A DNA stretch of 5,095 nucleotides. Origin: JAYUKV01 sp043764135 (GTDB lineage Bacteria; Patescibacteriota; JACMRA01). A model generated the notes under the pieces. That model had not been told where the DNA came from. It made no database searches and saw only the letters and a program-made list of their open reading frames with translations. The stretch is taken from assembly GCA_043764135.1 (NCBI GenBank), contig JAYUKV010000028.1, forward strand, positions 1-5,095, read 5' to 3'. Shown here in pieces: positions 1 to 5,095 of the stretch. The position numbers were made by a program, and so were the translations under genes. The stretch's first letter is position 1. Every line of letters begins with the position of its first letter.

Positions 1-1
1 A

Positions 2-21
2 CTGAAAACTTAACACTTTTT
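2..21 (+). repeat. Left terminal inverted repeat
   Basis: The 20 bases starting CTGAAAACTTAACAC are the exact reverse complement of 212-231. The heptamer TAACACT occurs at 11-17 and again at 21-27, exactly 10 bases (about one helical turn) apart. That could be a pair of protein-binding sites on one face of the DNA, though this is inference. Confidence 0.7.
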
Positions 22-84
22 AACACTCAATCTAATAATGTGATCTACATGAGCTTTTCGAACATACCCCGCCTTTTCAAGGCA

Positions 85-106
85 CCCCTTTCAACCTTGA
101 AAGGGG
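85..106. repeat. Perfect palindrome inside the left arm
   Basis: CCCCTTTCAA (85-94), two bases, then TTGAAAGGGG (97-106): a 10-bp stem with a 2-base loop. The inner left arm of the element can therefore fold on itself or pair with the right arm, giving either two small hairpins or one long one. Confidence 0.75.
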
Positions 107-147
107 AATATTACATAAATATCTCGTTTTAGAAATTGCATACAATT

Positions 148-169
148 CCCCTTTCAAGGTTGAAAGAGG
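148..169. repeat. Imperfect palindrome inside the right arm
   Basis: CCCCTTTCAA (148-157), GG, then TTGAAAGAGG (160-169): the mirror copy of the 85-106 palindrome. One stem position is mismatched by the A at 167, which is also the single mismatch between the two inner arms of the element. Confidence 0.7.
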
Positions 170-211
170 TGCCTATTAGATGCGGGGTATGTTCGAAAGT
201 TTCAAATTTTA

Positions 212-231
212 AAAAAGTGTTAAGTTTTCAG
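212..231 (-). repeat. Right terminal inverted repeat
   Basis: Exact 20-base reverse complement of 2-21, ending GTTAAGTTTTCAG. The heptamer that is doubled in the left end appears only once here (AGTGTTA at 216-222), so the two ends are asymmetric inside the outer arms. The left arm has 34 unpaired bases before the next stem; the right has 13. Confidence 0.7.
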
Positions 232-240
232 CAACTTATA

Positions 241-269
241 TTGACATAAATACAAACTTATTGTAATAT
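241..269 (+). promoter_or_regulatory. Predicted sigma70 promoter for the forward operon
   Basis: A perfect -35 box TTGACA lies at 241-246, followed by 17 bases and TAATAT at 264-269 as the -10 (4 of 6 consensus positions). Transcription would start near 276. It is the best promoter I see ahead of the forward genes and begins nine bases after the palindromic element ends. In such AT-rich DNA the -10 could occur by chance; the exact -35 with optimal spacing is the stronger argument. Confidence 0.55.
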
Positions 270-275
270 TGTAAT

Positions 276-376
276 TAACAAGACATTTTTCTTGTTAGTC
301 AGAAAAGGAAGCTGATTCACACCACTTCTAAATGTTCGTTAAAATACAAAAGACTAGTCGCCCTTATTTATAAGGA
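276..376 (+). promoter_or_regulatory. 5' leader with small hairpins and a 13-codon frame
   Basis: Right at the predicted transcript start TAACAAG (276-282) can pair with CTTGTTA (291-297) around an 8-base loop. A 13-codon ATG frame runs 332-373 (reads MFVKIQKTSRPYL). Its stop overlaps a second small hairpin, CCTTAT (362-367) with ATAAGG (370-375), which also buries the only Shine-Dalgarno-like AAGGAG in the area (372-376) and is followed by a T-rich run (380-406). The arrangement resembles a leader or weak terminator-like structure, but the stems are short and no known riboswitch is recognisable. Function is speculative. Confidence 0.25.
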
Positions 377-598
377 GTGTTATTTTTTTATTATTTTATT
401 TTTACATCGCTAACATATATGTCTTTATTTCTTTATTGGATGGACAAAATGATCGGTAATACAATCACCAATTATTCATCCCACAACAACTTTTCAAGTC
501 TAACTAGAGGTTTTCTCGAACTTTTTATTAATTGTCCTGAGGCTGTAATTCATTCCATAGGATTTACTTTGGAATTATTATCTTCAATATTTTATTAA
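377..598 (+). CDS. Possible small hydrophobic protein, unknown
   Basis: An open frame of 73 codons from a GTG at 377, or 59 codons from the more likely ATG at 419. It ends in TAA five bases before the ATG of the next gene, a spacing that suits an operon. The product has aromatic and leucine-rich ends (FLYW near the start; FTLELLSSIFY at the C-terminus) around a polar middle, so it could be a small membrane or amphipathic peptide. I do not recognise a family. Against it: the GTG start overlaps the AAGGAG motif and so cannot use it, ATG 419 has no ribosome binding site, and the first 14 codons come from a T-run. If it is not real, 277-603 is a long untranslated leader. Confidence 0.35.
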   Translation: MLFFYYFIFTSLTYMSLFLYWMDKMIGNTITNYSSHNNFSSLTRGFLELFINCPEAVIHSIGFTLELLSSIFY

Positions 599-603
599 TT
601 TAT

Positions 604-1836
604 ATGCGTAAACATTATATCGTTATAATAATTTCAGTAATTATTATGATTCTTGGTTTATCAACTTATTTCTTCAACGATCACAAATACCAAGAAGAGA
701 TAAAATCAAAAATTCGGGATACAGAAGTTAGACACTATACTATTACATCAAAAGAAATAGTAACAAGGTCCATTGATGAGCCGTACAACTGCTTTATAGT
801 TACCAATGGTAATTCATATTGGAGCGCACTTCCTTTTGAAATAACTTCTGAGGCTAAAGGATCAAGTGGTAGGTCTTCTTCTGGTTCTAAATCAGGCTCC
901 AAGTCAACACCTAAAACCACACCCAAATCAACCCCTAAGGCCATACCAAATACTAACACTACACCAATAATTCCTAGAACTTATAGGTCAACTAAAAATG
1001 GAAATAGCATAGAGTATGATCAGGACATAGCACCTGATGATAATCAGATTAATCCTCTAAAAGGTAGAGCCCCTAGCGGTAAAAGATGGTCCTGTTTGTA
1101 TAGATCGGTTAACCGTTATGATTATATAGTAACAGATAATGATAGTTCGTCATATGTCTTTGCAAAAAATAGTCTTTCTCGTGATGAAAATCCTGATAAT
1201 TGGAATACAATTAATGCTGGAGACCCAATTGCTAAGATTGTTGAGTATGAGAATTATTTCTTAGCAGGTACTGATCCAATTTTTTCACCACTTAAAGGAC
1301 AGTCCCTTCCCTTGCAGGAAATACTATTAAAAGAGCCAAACCTAACAGGAGTAAAAAACATGAGAATCAATCAAGTTTACCAAACAGAAAAATATTATTC
1401 ACCGCAAGATCTCGATTTTGTCAACTTTGAATTAATGAAAGTTAATTCATTTCTAAACAATTCAGAGAATAAAAAACAAGTAAATATTCAAATATTTTTT
1501 ACAAATACTGATCAAGAAGATTATCTTAGACAATTATGTATTTATAGAGATGGATGTAATAAGAACGATCTAATCTTGACTATCTCACTTGATAATTACA
1601 ATATCAAAAGAATTCAAGGTTACTCTTGGTCCCCTACTGGATTTGTTATTGCTATTAAGTTGGATAGTGAACTGACGGCTAACCCAACTAGCATAAAAGA
1701 TAGAGCTTCTATCTCACAATTATTAAGCAAGATCCAAAACTTAACAAAGAACCAATTTGTCCGAAAGGAAATGTCAGAATTCAAATACATCAAACAACAA
1801 ATCGAACGCCAAGTTCAAAAAAAACTAAACAATTAA
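604..1836 (+). CDS. Membrane-anchored protein with divergent TPM-like domain
   Basis: A 410-residue protein with Lys/Arg near the N-terminus and one hydrophobic segment (residues 5-23), so it is probably an anchored extracytoplasmic protein or uses an uncleaved signal. Residues 85-124 are a low-complexity linker: a Gly/Ser stretch (GSSGRSSSGSKSGSK), then STPKTTPKSTPK and Thr/Pro/Asn. Residues about 255-380 follow the layout of TPM domains (TLP18.3/Psb32/MOLO-1, YgcG-type): an amphipathic helix after SPQDLDF, a strand VNIQIFFTN, a helix DYLRQLCIYRD, then NDLILTISLDNYNIKRIQGY. That last block parallels the family's NGVLLLVALDDRKVRIEVGYG-like core. The C-terminus is a basic helix (KQQIERQVQKK). 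No catalytic residues can be assigned. The LemA-like gene 17 bases downstream supports the reading, since TPM and LemA genes are often neighbours. The start is chosen because the hydrophobic segment follows directly; no Shine-Dalgarno is visible. The gene is certain, the family tentative. Confidence 0.85.
   Translation: MRKHYIVIIISVIIMILGLSTYFFNDHKYQEEIKSKIRDTEVRHYTITSKEIVTRSIDEPYNCFIVTNGNSYWSALPFEITSEAKGSSGRSSSGSKSGSKSTPKTTPKSTPKAIPNTNTTPIIPRTYRSTKNGNSIEYDQDIAPDDNQINPLKGRAPSGKRWSCLYRSVNRYDYIVTDNDSSSYVFAKNSLSRDENPDNWNTINAGDPIAKIVEYENYFLAGTDPIFSPLKGQSLPLQEILLKEPNLTGVKNMRINQVYQTEKYYSPQDLDFVNFELMKVNSFLNNSENKKQVNIQIFFTNTDQEDYLRQLCIYRDGCNKNDLILTISLDNYNIKRIQGYSWSPTGFVIAIKLDSELTANPTSIKDRASISQLLSKIQNLTKNQFVRKEMSEFKYIKQQIERQVQKKLNN
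856..975 (+). repeat. Low-complexity Ser/Gly then TPK-repeat linker
   Basis: Within the 604-1836 gene, residues 85-124 form a flexible, positively charged linker: Gly/Ser/Arg/Lys first, then three tandem (S/T)TPK-like units. It separates the membrane-proximal part from the C-terminal domain. Ser/Gly-rich tracts are common in TPM-domain proteins, usually at the C-terminal end rather than internal as here. Thr/Ser/Pro tracts may be glycosylated or span the cell wall, which is inference. Confidence 0.7.
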
Positions 1837-1853
1837 TTTAAACCACAATATTT

Positions 1854-2582
1854 ATGTCACAAACAATTAGAAAATTTATAATCGGATTAGTAGTAGCAGG
1901 TTTTGCAATTTTTGCAATTTTTCAAGTAGCTTCATTATTCGGTGGAGCAATCGGATCAAAGACAGAAGTAATCGGAGATATAATCAATGTAGATCAAGTT
2001 AAGACAGACTGTAGAACTAAGATTAATAATATGGATGCTAAAATGGAGCAATTTCGTAATAATTACTCAAAATACGGCCTAACTATCCAAGAACTAACCA
2101 AAAACGCCAATACTTCTGCAGAAGTGACCAAGAAGATCAATGAATCAGCTTTAGGCTTGATTTGGTCTAATAAAGGCCAATCCACAGCAGACACAGTTAG
2201 AGATCAAGAGAAAGCATATAATACATTGGTTACAACTCTTCCACAGTTACAACAACAATACCAAGGAGCAGATCAACAGCTATTCAAAGAAATATCTCAA
2301 GAAATCAGAACTGGTCGTAACAAGATAGAACAAACAGGTAATGAGTTAATTAGTATGAAGACAGACTTCAAAAACTATCTTGAGAAAAAAACTAAATACA
2401 ACATTAATGATGGAGGTACTCAACTGATCAATATCTATCAATACAATGGCTGTATTCCAACCGCAAGAGGAACAAATGATATTAATGATGCAATTAAATG
2501 GGTAGATAATAAATACTTTACACCTACTTCTACAGCAGCCAAAGAAATATTTGAGACCAAAGAAGATAAACCAGTTCTTTAA
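1854..2582 (+). CDS. LemA-like membrane-anchored helical protein
   Basis: A 242-residue protein with a short basic N-terminus, one hydrophobic helix (residues about 8-30) and a mostly helical, Gln/Lys/Glu-rich remainder, so probably anchored with the bulk outside the membrane. The order of elements matches LemA. Residues 57-82 (INNMDAKMEQFRNNYSKYG then LTIQEL) occupy the place of LemA's first helix with its QLKRRADLIPNLVE-like motif. LPQLQQQYQGADQQLFKEI and the following helix to about 178 match the LemA stretch around its PDL-x-NE-x-FL-x-LQ region. The last residues (KYFTPTSTAAKEIF...KPVL) resemble the usual LemA tail. Signature residues RR and DLIPN are not conserved, and residues 181-215 look like an insertion. 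Cys53 and Cys200 are the only cysteines. LemA's biochemical role is unresolved. Alternative: a generic coiled-coil membrane protein. The start has no Shine-Dalgarno but is the first ATG after the upstream stop. Confidence 0.88.
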   Translation: MSQTIRKFIIGLVVAGFAIFAIFQVASLFGGAIGSKTEVIGDIINVDQVKTDCRTKINNMDAKMEQFRNNYSKYGLTIQELTKNANTSAEVTKKINESALGLIWSNKGQSTADTVRDQEKAYNTLVTTLPQLQQQYQGADQQLFKEISQEIRTGRNKIEQTGNELISMKTDFKNYLEKKTKYNINDGGTQLINIYQYNGCIPTARGTNDINDAIKWVDNKYFTPTSTAAKEIFETKEDKPVL

Positions 2583-2588
2583 AAAAAT

Positions 2589-2615
2589 TAATAACACCTA
2601 AATAAGGTGTTATTA
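2589..2615. terminator. Bidirectional rho-independent terminator
   Basis: TAATAACACCT (2589-2599) pairs perfectly with AGGTGTTATTA (2605-2615) around a 5-base loop. On the minus strand the hairpin is followed by seven T (2587-2581), an excellent terminator for the S74 gene. On the plus strand it is followed by the T-rich 2616-2627, adequate for the forward operon. It sits in the 54-base gap between two convergent genes, exactly where a shared terminator is expected. Confidence 0.8.
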
Positions 2616-2636
2616 TATTGTTTTATTAGAGGAGAA

Positions 2637-5095
2637 TTATTTGCCAAACACAACCCAATCAAACTCATAGTTATTGGTAGAAATTTCAGATATTTCTATA
2701 TCAAAAGAGTTGATAGTCTTGTTCTTAACAGAGTATTTAGCCTCGATAGCATTCTCAAGTGGTGTTATATTAACAATAGGAATTGTTTTGTATGGTTTTG
2801 AGAATTTTACAGTAACTTTTTTAAGACCTGTTGGAATTGTTGCTGTTCCTGCTGAATCACTAGATAATTCCACATGATCGTTGAATTGTGCTTTACCATT
2901 AACTACAATATCTTGGAACTGTGTTGTAGCAAGGAATTTTGCCATACCGTTGAATTGTACTGTGTTGTTAACTGATAGAGGTGCGTTGAAAGTGGTGTCT
3001 TTTGAGATAATTCCGCCATCCCATGCTTCTGTACCCTTGATTGGGTGGTTGTTGATTTTGCCAATCTTGTTTTCTAGGGCAATTACTTTTTGATCTAATT
3101 CTTGTATTGCTGTTGTAAGTATTGGTGTCATTCCACTATATGAAACAGATTTTCTACCATCTTCATCAGTTTGAACTAATCCAGGGAATAATTGTTCCAT
3201 GTTCTGAGCAATATATCCAATTTGTTTTTGGCTATTGCTAGAGTCTGCCAACATGTTGTATTCTTTTACTTGAAGTGATCTTAGTTTATCAAGGATGGTT
3301 GCTGAATTTACGTCTGTGATATTTTTCTTTAGCCTTTGGTCTGATGTACAAGTTATTGCACCCGCTACATTTGGAGTAATATTACAAACACCTCCGGCAT
3401 TTTCAAATCTTCCAACGGTTGTCCCTGAAGTGATTGTATTATTACCTGCATGGAAGAGAACTTGAGGATTTGTATTCTTAATACCCACTCTATTTGTGGC
3501 TTGATTAAAATGAGCTACAGAACTGTTAGCGGTTAAAGCACCTGTAATATGATTATTACCAGCAAATCTTGAATAGATATCTGTAGTGTTACCACTCATA
3601 ATTAATGGCCATTTATCGTTAGTTGCTCCCAAGTATGAAGTCTGCCAGAATACATATCTGTCATTGTCACCTTCAGCATTATCACCCATTTGGAATGTAT
3701 AATCTGACCTATCTGGGCTATTCTCTTTTGTGTACATGGCTGCATTGTCGTTAGTTAACATCCATTGGAAAGCCGAAGGGTTATTCCCAATGCCTGGATT
3801 CTTAAAGAATACATCACCTGACAGAACCATATCTCCTGCATTAATAGAGTTGATAGTAACTTGACCTTGACCTGTGAAACTTGTACCTCCAAGCATTCTT
3901 AATCCTTCAACATTATTTCCTTTATAAACAACATCTTGAGCAATAGTTGTACCAATAAAATTAACCGCTTGATTGACATTTGCATTTCCAAATATTGACC
4001 AGTTAAAGTCTGAATTTTGTGGTTGCCATGCAGTACCATTCCAAATAAAATCTGCAAATGTACCAACTGGTATATTAGAATTGTTAACTGTTACCAAATT
4101 AGTACCTGTATTGTTAACTCTCATATATCTACCTGATTGAGTATTTGATGGAGCTGGTAGAGTTAATGTGACATTAGCTGTGCTTTGGGCCAGGTTAATG
4201 AAAGAGTATAAATCTACATTCGTAACTGGAATTGTTCCATTACTTGCTTGATTACCTAGTGCTATTTGTCTAGTTGTAAACGCTCCATTTACATCAAGCT
4301 TTGAGGCAGGGGTTGTTGTACCGATACCCACATCACCACTTGCTTTAAAGATAGATGAAGTTGTACCTGCGATAGTTAAATCATTTCCACTATTTGTAAT
4401 TGTAGTTGCTTGATGCAAAGGTCCGCCTAACTCAATCTTATTATCTGCACCTATTGACAAACCATTATCTGCAATATTAGTTAGGAAAGATAGAGCTGTA
4501 GTAGCAACACCATTTACTGTTGATACCAATTGATTTTGAGCATTTATTGTTAATGTGTTGGTATTAACTGCAGTTGTAGTTGCGGTTACTCCATTGACGG
4601 TACTTGTTATTGTATTAACTGGATTAGAGATTGTATTAGTCGTTGTCGATAAAGGTAAACTTCGCTTTGCAATTCTACCACTCGCGTCGATTACAAGATA
4701 TTCGTTATCAGTAGTAGATTGCAATCCAGCTAATGTCAACGTATTGCTAGCTGAAGTAGTTATTGTAGTTGGGTTGATTAACGGTCCTCCCAACACAACT
4801 TTGTTACCGCTAATTGATAGACCATTGTTTGCAAGATTTGCTGTAATATCTAAAGGAGTTGATGCGACACCATTAACGGTAGAAACAACCTGGTTAGAAG
4901 TGTTAATAGTTAATGTATTACTATTAATAATAGGAGCTGTATTGCTCACAATACCGTTAATTGTTTCAGTTAAGTTGTTACCAGAGCTTGTTAAAACATT
5001 AGTATTGATGATATTAACTGGGGTTGTGGCAACTCCGTTGACACTACCTGTTAAGGTGTTACCTGCACTTGTTAGAGTGTTAGTTGAGACTGAGT
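2637..5095 (-). CDS. Fibre-like surface protein with S74 chaperone domain, 5'-partial
   Basis: The frame is open to the window edge, so the start is missing; the GTG at 4949 is only an internal Val codon. The visible part is 818 residues (counted from 5093). Residues 1-243 are Thr/Asn/Val-rich repeats built on an STVNGVA-type motif. A VGIGTTTP...KLDVNG motif (256-270) and a related RVGIKNTNP (535-543) are typical of phage tail fibres and bacterial fibre proteins. Residues about 278-360 are a beta-rich segment ending FADFIWNGTAWQP. Residues 582-678 are a Peptidase_S74 intramolecular chaperone: CTSDQRLKKNI carries Ser584 and Lys589, the family's self-cleavage pair, followed by YIAQNMEQLFPGLV and a coiled-coil-like QELDQKVIALENKI. 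S74 domains trimerise beta-helical fibres and usually cleave themselves off. Here about 140 more residues follow, ending in a beta-rich, possibly H-type-lectin-like domain (747-818, last motif FDWVVFGK). Likely a trimeric secreted surface fibre or adhesin; a prophage tail fibre is the alternative, but no phage genes are near. Confidence 0.93.
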   Translation of the reverse strand, partial: SVSTNTLTSAGNTLTGSVNGVATTPVNIINTNVLTSSGNNLTETINGIVSNTAPIINSNTLTINTSNQVVSTVNGVASTPLDITANLANNGLSISGNKVVLGGPLINPTTITTSASNTLTLAGLQSTTDNEYLVIDASGRIAKRSLPLSTTTNTISNPVNTITSTVNGVTATTTAVNTNTLTINAQNQLVSTVNGVATTALSFLTNIADNGLSIGADNKIELGGPLHQATTITNSGNDLTIAGTTSSIFKASGDVGIGTTTPASKLDVNGAFTTRQIALGNQASNGTIPVTNVDLYSFINLAQSTANVTLTLPAPSNTQSGRYMRVNNTGTNLVTVNNSNIPVGTFADFIWNGTAWQPQNSDFNWSIFGNANVNQAVNFIGTTIAQDVVYKGNNVEGLRMLGGTSFTGQGQVTINSINAGDMVLSGDVFFKNPGIGNNPSAFQWMLTNDNAAMYTKENSPDRSDYTFQMGDNAEGDNDRYVFWQTSYLGATNDKWPLIMSGNTTDIYSRFAGNNHITGALTANSSVAHFNQATNRVGIKNTNPQVLFHAGNNTITSGTTVGRFENAGGVCNITPNVAGAITCTSDQRLKKNITDVNSATILDKLRSLQVKEYNMLADSSNSQKQIGYIAQNMEQLFPGLVQTDEDGRKSVSYSGMTPILTTAIQELDQKVIALENKIGKINNHPIKGTEAWDGGIISKDTTFNAPLSVNNTVQFNGMAKFLATTQFQDIVVNGKAQFNDHVELSSDSAGTATIPTGLKKVTVKFSKPYKTIPIVNITPLENAIEAKYSVKNKTINSFDIEISEISTNNYEFDWVVFGK
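2640..2852 (-). other. C-terminal beta-rich, possibly lectin-like domain
   Basis: The last 71 residues of the large minus-strand protein read as alternating strands: GTATIPTGLKKVTVKFSKPY, PIVNITP, an SVKNKTINSFDIEIS strand and FDWVVFGK at the end. The pattern of a TIP-x-G opening, a FSKPY-x-x-x-P-x-V core and a terminal aromatic-rich strand resembles H-type-lectin or gp53-like C-terminal domains seen in fibre proteins. This is by memory of motif shape, not by search; sugar-binding residues are not assigned. Confidence 0.5.
3060..3350 (-). other. S74 intramolecular chaperone/autoprotease domain
   Basis: Domain inside the large minus-strand gene. The SDQRLKKNI motif begins with the TCA codon at 3342-3344. 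By comparison with endosialidase-type domains, that Ser would be the first residue of the released fragment and the Lys five residues on its partner. The helix-rich part with IGYIAQNMEQLFP and the terminal coiled coil completes a normal-length domain of about 97 residues. Confidence 0.88.
4365..5093 (-). repeat. Protein-level repeats of about 27 residues
   Basis: At least five units with an NTLT...N(x)V/L(x)STVNGVA pattern occur in the visible N-terminal part of the fibre-like gene. The NG pairs fall at visible residues 19, 46, 74, 167 and 194, so neighbouring units are 27-28 residues (81-84 bases) apart. Superimposed on this is a larger duplication of about 65 residues (4725-4919 and 4365-4559) that shares NGLSI, LGGPL, TTIT and LT(L/I)AG. 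More units probably lie upstream of the window edge. Confidence 0.8.

Larger units (their letters stand above)
2..231. mobile_element. MITE-like nested inverted-repeat element
   Basis: This 230-base non-coding block is an imperfect long palindrome. Three pairs of arms nest inside each other: 2-21 with 212-231 (20 of 20 bases complementary), 56-72 with 182-198 (17 of 17), and 80-109 with 145-174 (29 of 30), around a centre at 110-144. The outer arms end abruptly, because base 1 does not pair with base 232, which is what terminal inverted repeats of a transposable element look like. With no room for a transposase it would be non-autonomous. A target-site duplication cannot be tested because only one base lies to the left; that base (A) is compatible with a duplication of 2, 3, 7 or 9 bases taken from the right flank. 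Alternatives are a structured RNA, a REP-type palindromic repeat or a bidirectional terminator. The fold is certain from the sequence; mobility is inference. Confidence 0.55.

Noticed and set aside
80..174. Two-unit CRISPR-like repeat
   Set aside because: The two 30-base copies are inverted, not direct, and there are only two; they are arms of a palindrome.
735..959. Minus-strand frame of 74 codons
   Set aside because: It lies inside the 604-1836 gene, antisense to the Ser/Pro/Lys linker, and its LGVDLGVVLGVDL repetitiveness just mirrors that low-complexity tract.
1902..1925. Tandem TTTTGCAAT repeat in the LemA-like gene
   Set aside because: It simply encodes the FAIFAIF part of the transmembrane helix; no sign of a regulatory or slippage role.
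2346..2597. Minus-strand frame of 83 codons overlapping the end of the LemA-like gene
   Set aside because: Antisense to a well-supported gene and runs through the terminator hairpin; its Phe/Ile/Cys-rich composition is what antisense AT-rich coding DNA gives.
2628..2643. AGAGGAG followed by TTG on the plus strand
   Set aside because: Looks like a ribosome binding site, but the TTG frame stops after a few codons and lies over the 3' end of the convergent gene.
2607..3093. Three plus-strand frames (2607-2801, 2674-2877, 2881-3093)
   Set aside because: All are antisense to the 3' end of the S74 gene, whose protein shows clear domain motifs there.
4947..4949. GTG as start of the large minus-strand gene
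   Set aside because: The frame stays open for 48 more codons to the window edge and those codons continue the same 27-residue repeat, so this is an internal Val.
2637..5095. Prophage tail-fibre region
   Set aside because: S74 and VGIGTTTP motifs occur in phage fibres, but no other phage gene is visible and the neighbouring operon looks chromosomal. A phage origin is not excluded outside the window.

Overview
The window is AT-rich and reads like a bacterium of the candidate phyla radiation (Patescibacteria). That is an inference from three things: the fibre-like S74 surface protein, the divergent LemA/TPM-type membrane pair, and small intergenic gaps with no Shine-Dalgarno sequences at the visible starts. 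All stops are TAA and no long gene has an in-frame TGA, so nothing points to a recoded UGA. The assignment rests on protein style only, without any search.

Layout. Positions 2-231 hold a compact, nested inverted-repeat element without a coding region, best read as a MITE-like non-autonomous mobile element. Nine bases beyond its right end lies a good sigma70-type promoter (TTGACA, 17-base spacer, TAATAT). A leader with small hairpins (about 276-376) and a doubtful 73-codon reading frame (377-598) follow. Two convincing forward genes come next: a membrane-anchored protein of 410 aa with a low-complexity linker and a C-terminal region resembling a degenerate TPM (TLP18.3/Psb32/MOLO-1, YgcG-type) domain (604-1836), and a 242-aa membrane-anchored helical protein with LemA-like layout (1854-2582). 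They are 17 bases apart and probably co-transcribed. A bidirectional hairpin terminator (2589-2615) closes the operon.

On the other strand, converging on that terminator, is the 3' part of a large gene (2637 to beyond 5095). It encodes a repetitive, Thr/Asn-rich, fibre-like surface protein with an S74 intramolecular chaperone/autoprotease domain and, unusually for the phage prototype, a further beta-rich C-terminal domain after it. Its start lies outside the window.

How the parts fit: TPM-domain and LemA proteins are often encoded side by side in bacteria, and that pairing is the best clue to both forward genes, whose sequences have drifted far from the canonical families. The S74 protein is probably a separately transcribed cell-surface fibre or adhesin. 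I see no tRNA, rRNA, CRISPR array, defence gene or transposase. The least explained items are the nested palindromic element, the divergent TPM/LemA pair and the S74 protein with a domain downstream of its cleavage motif.
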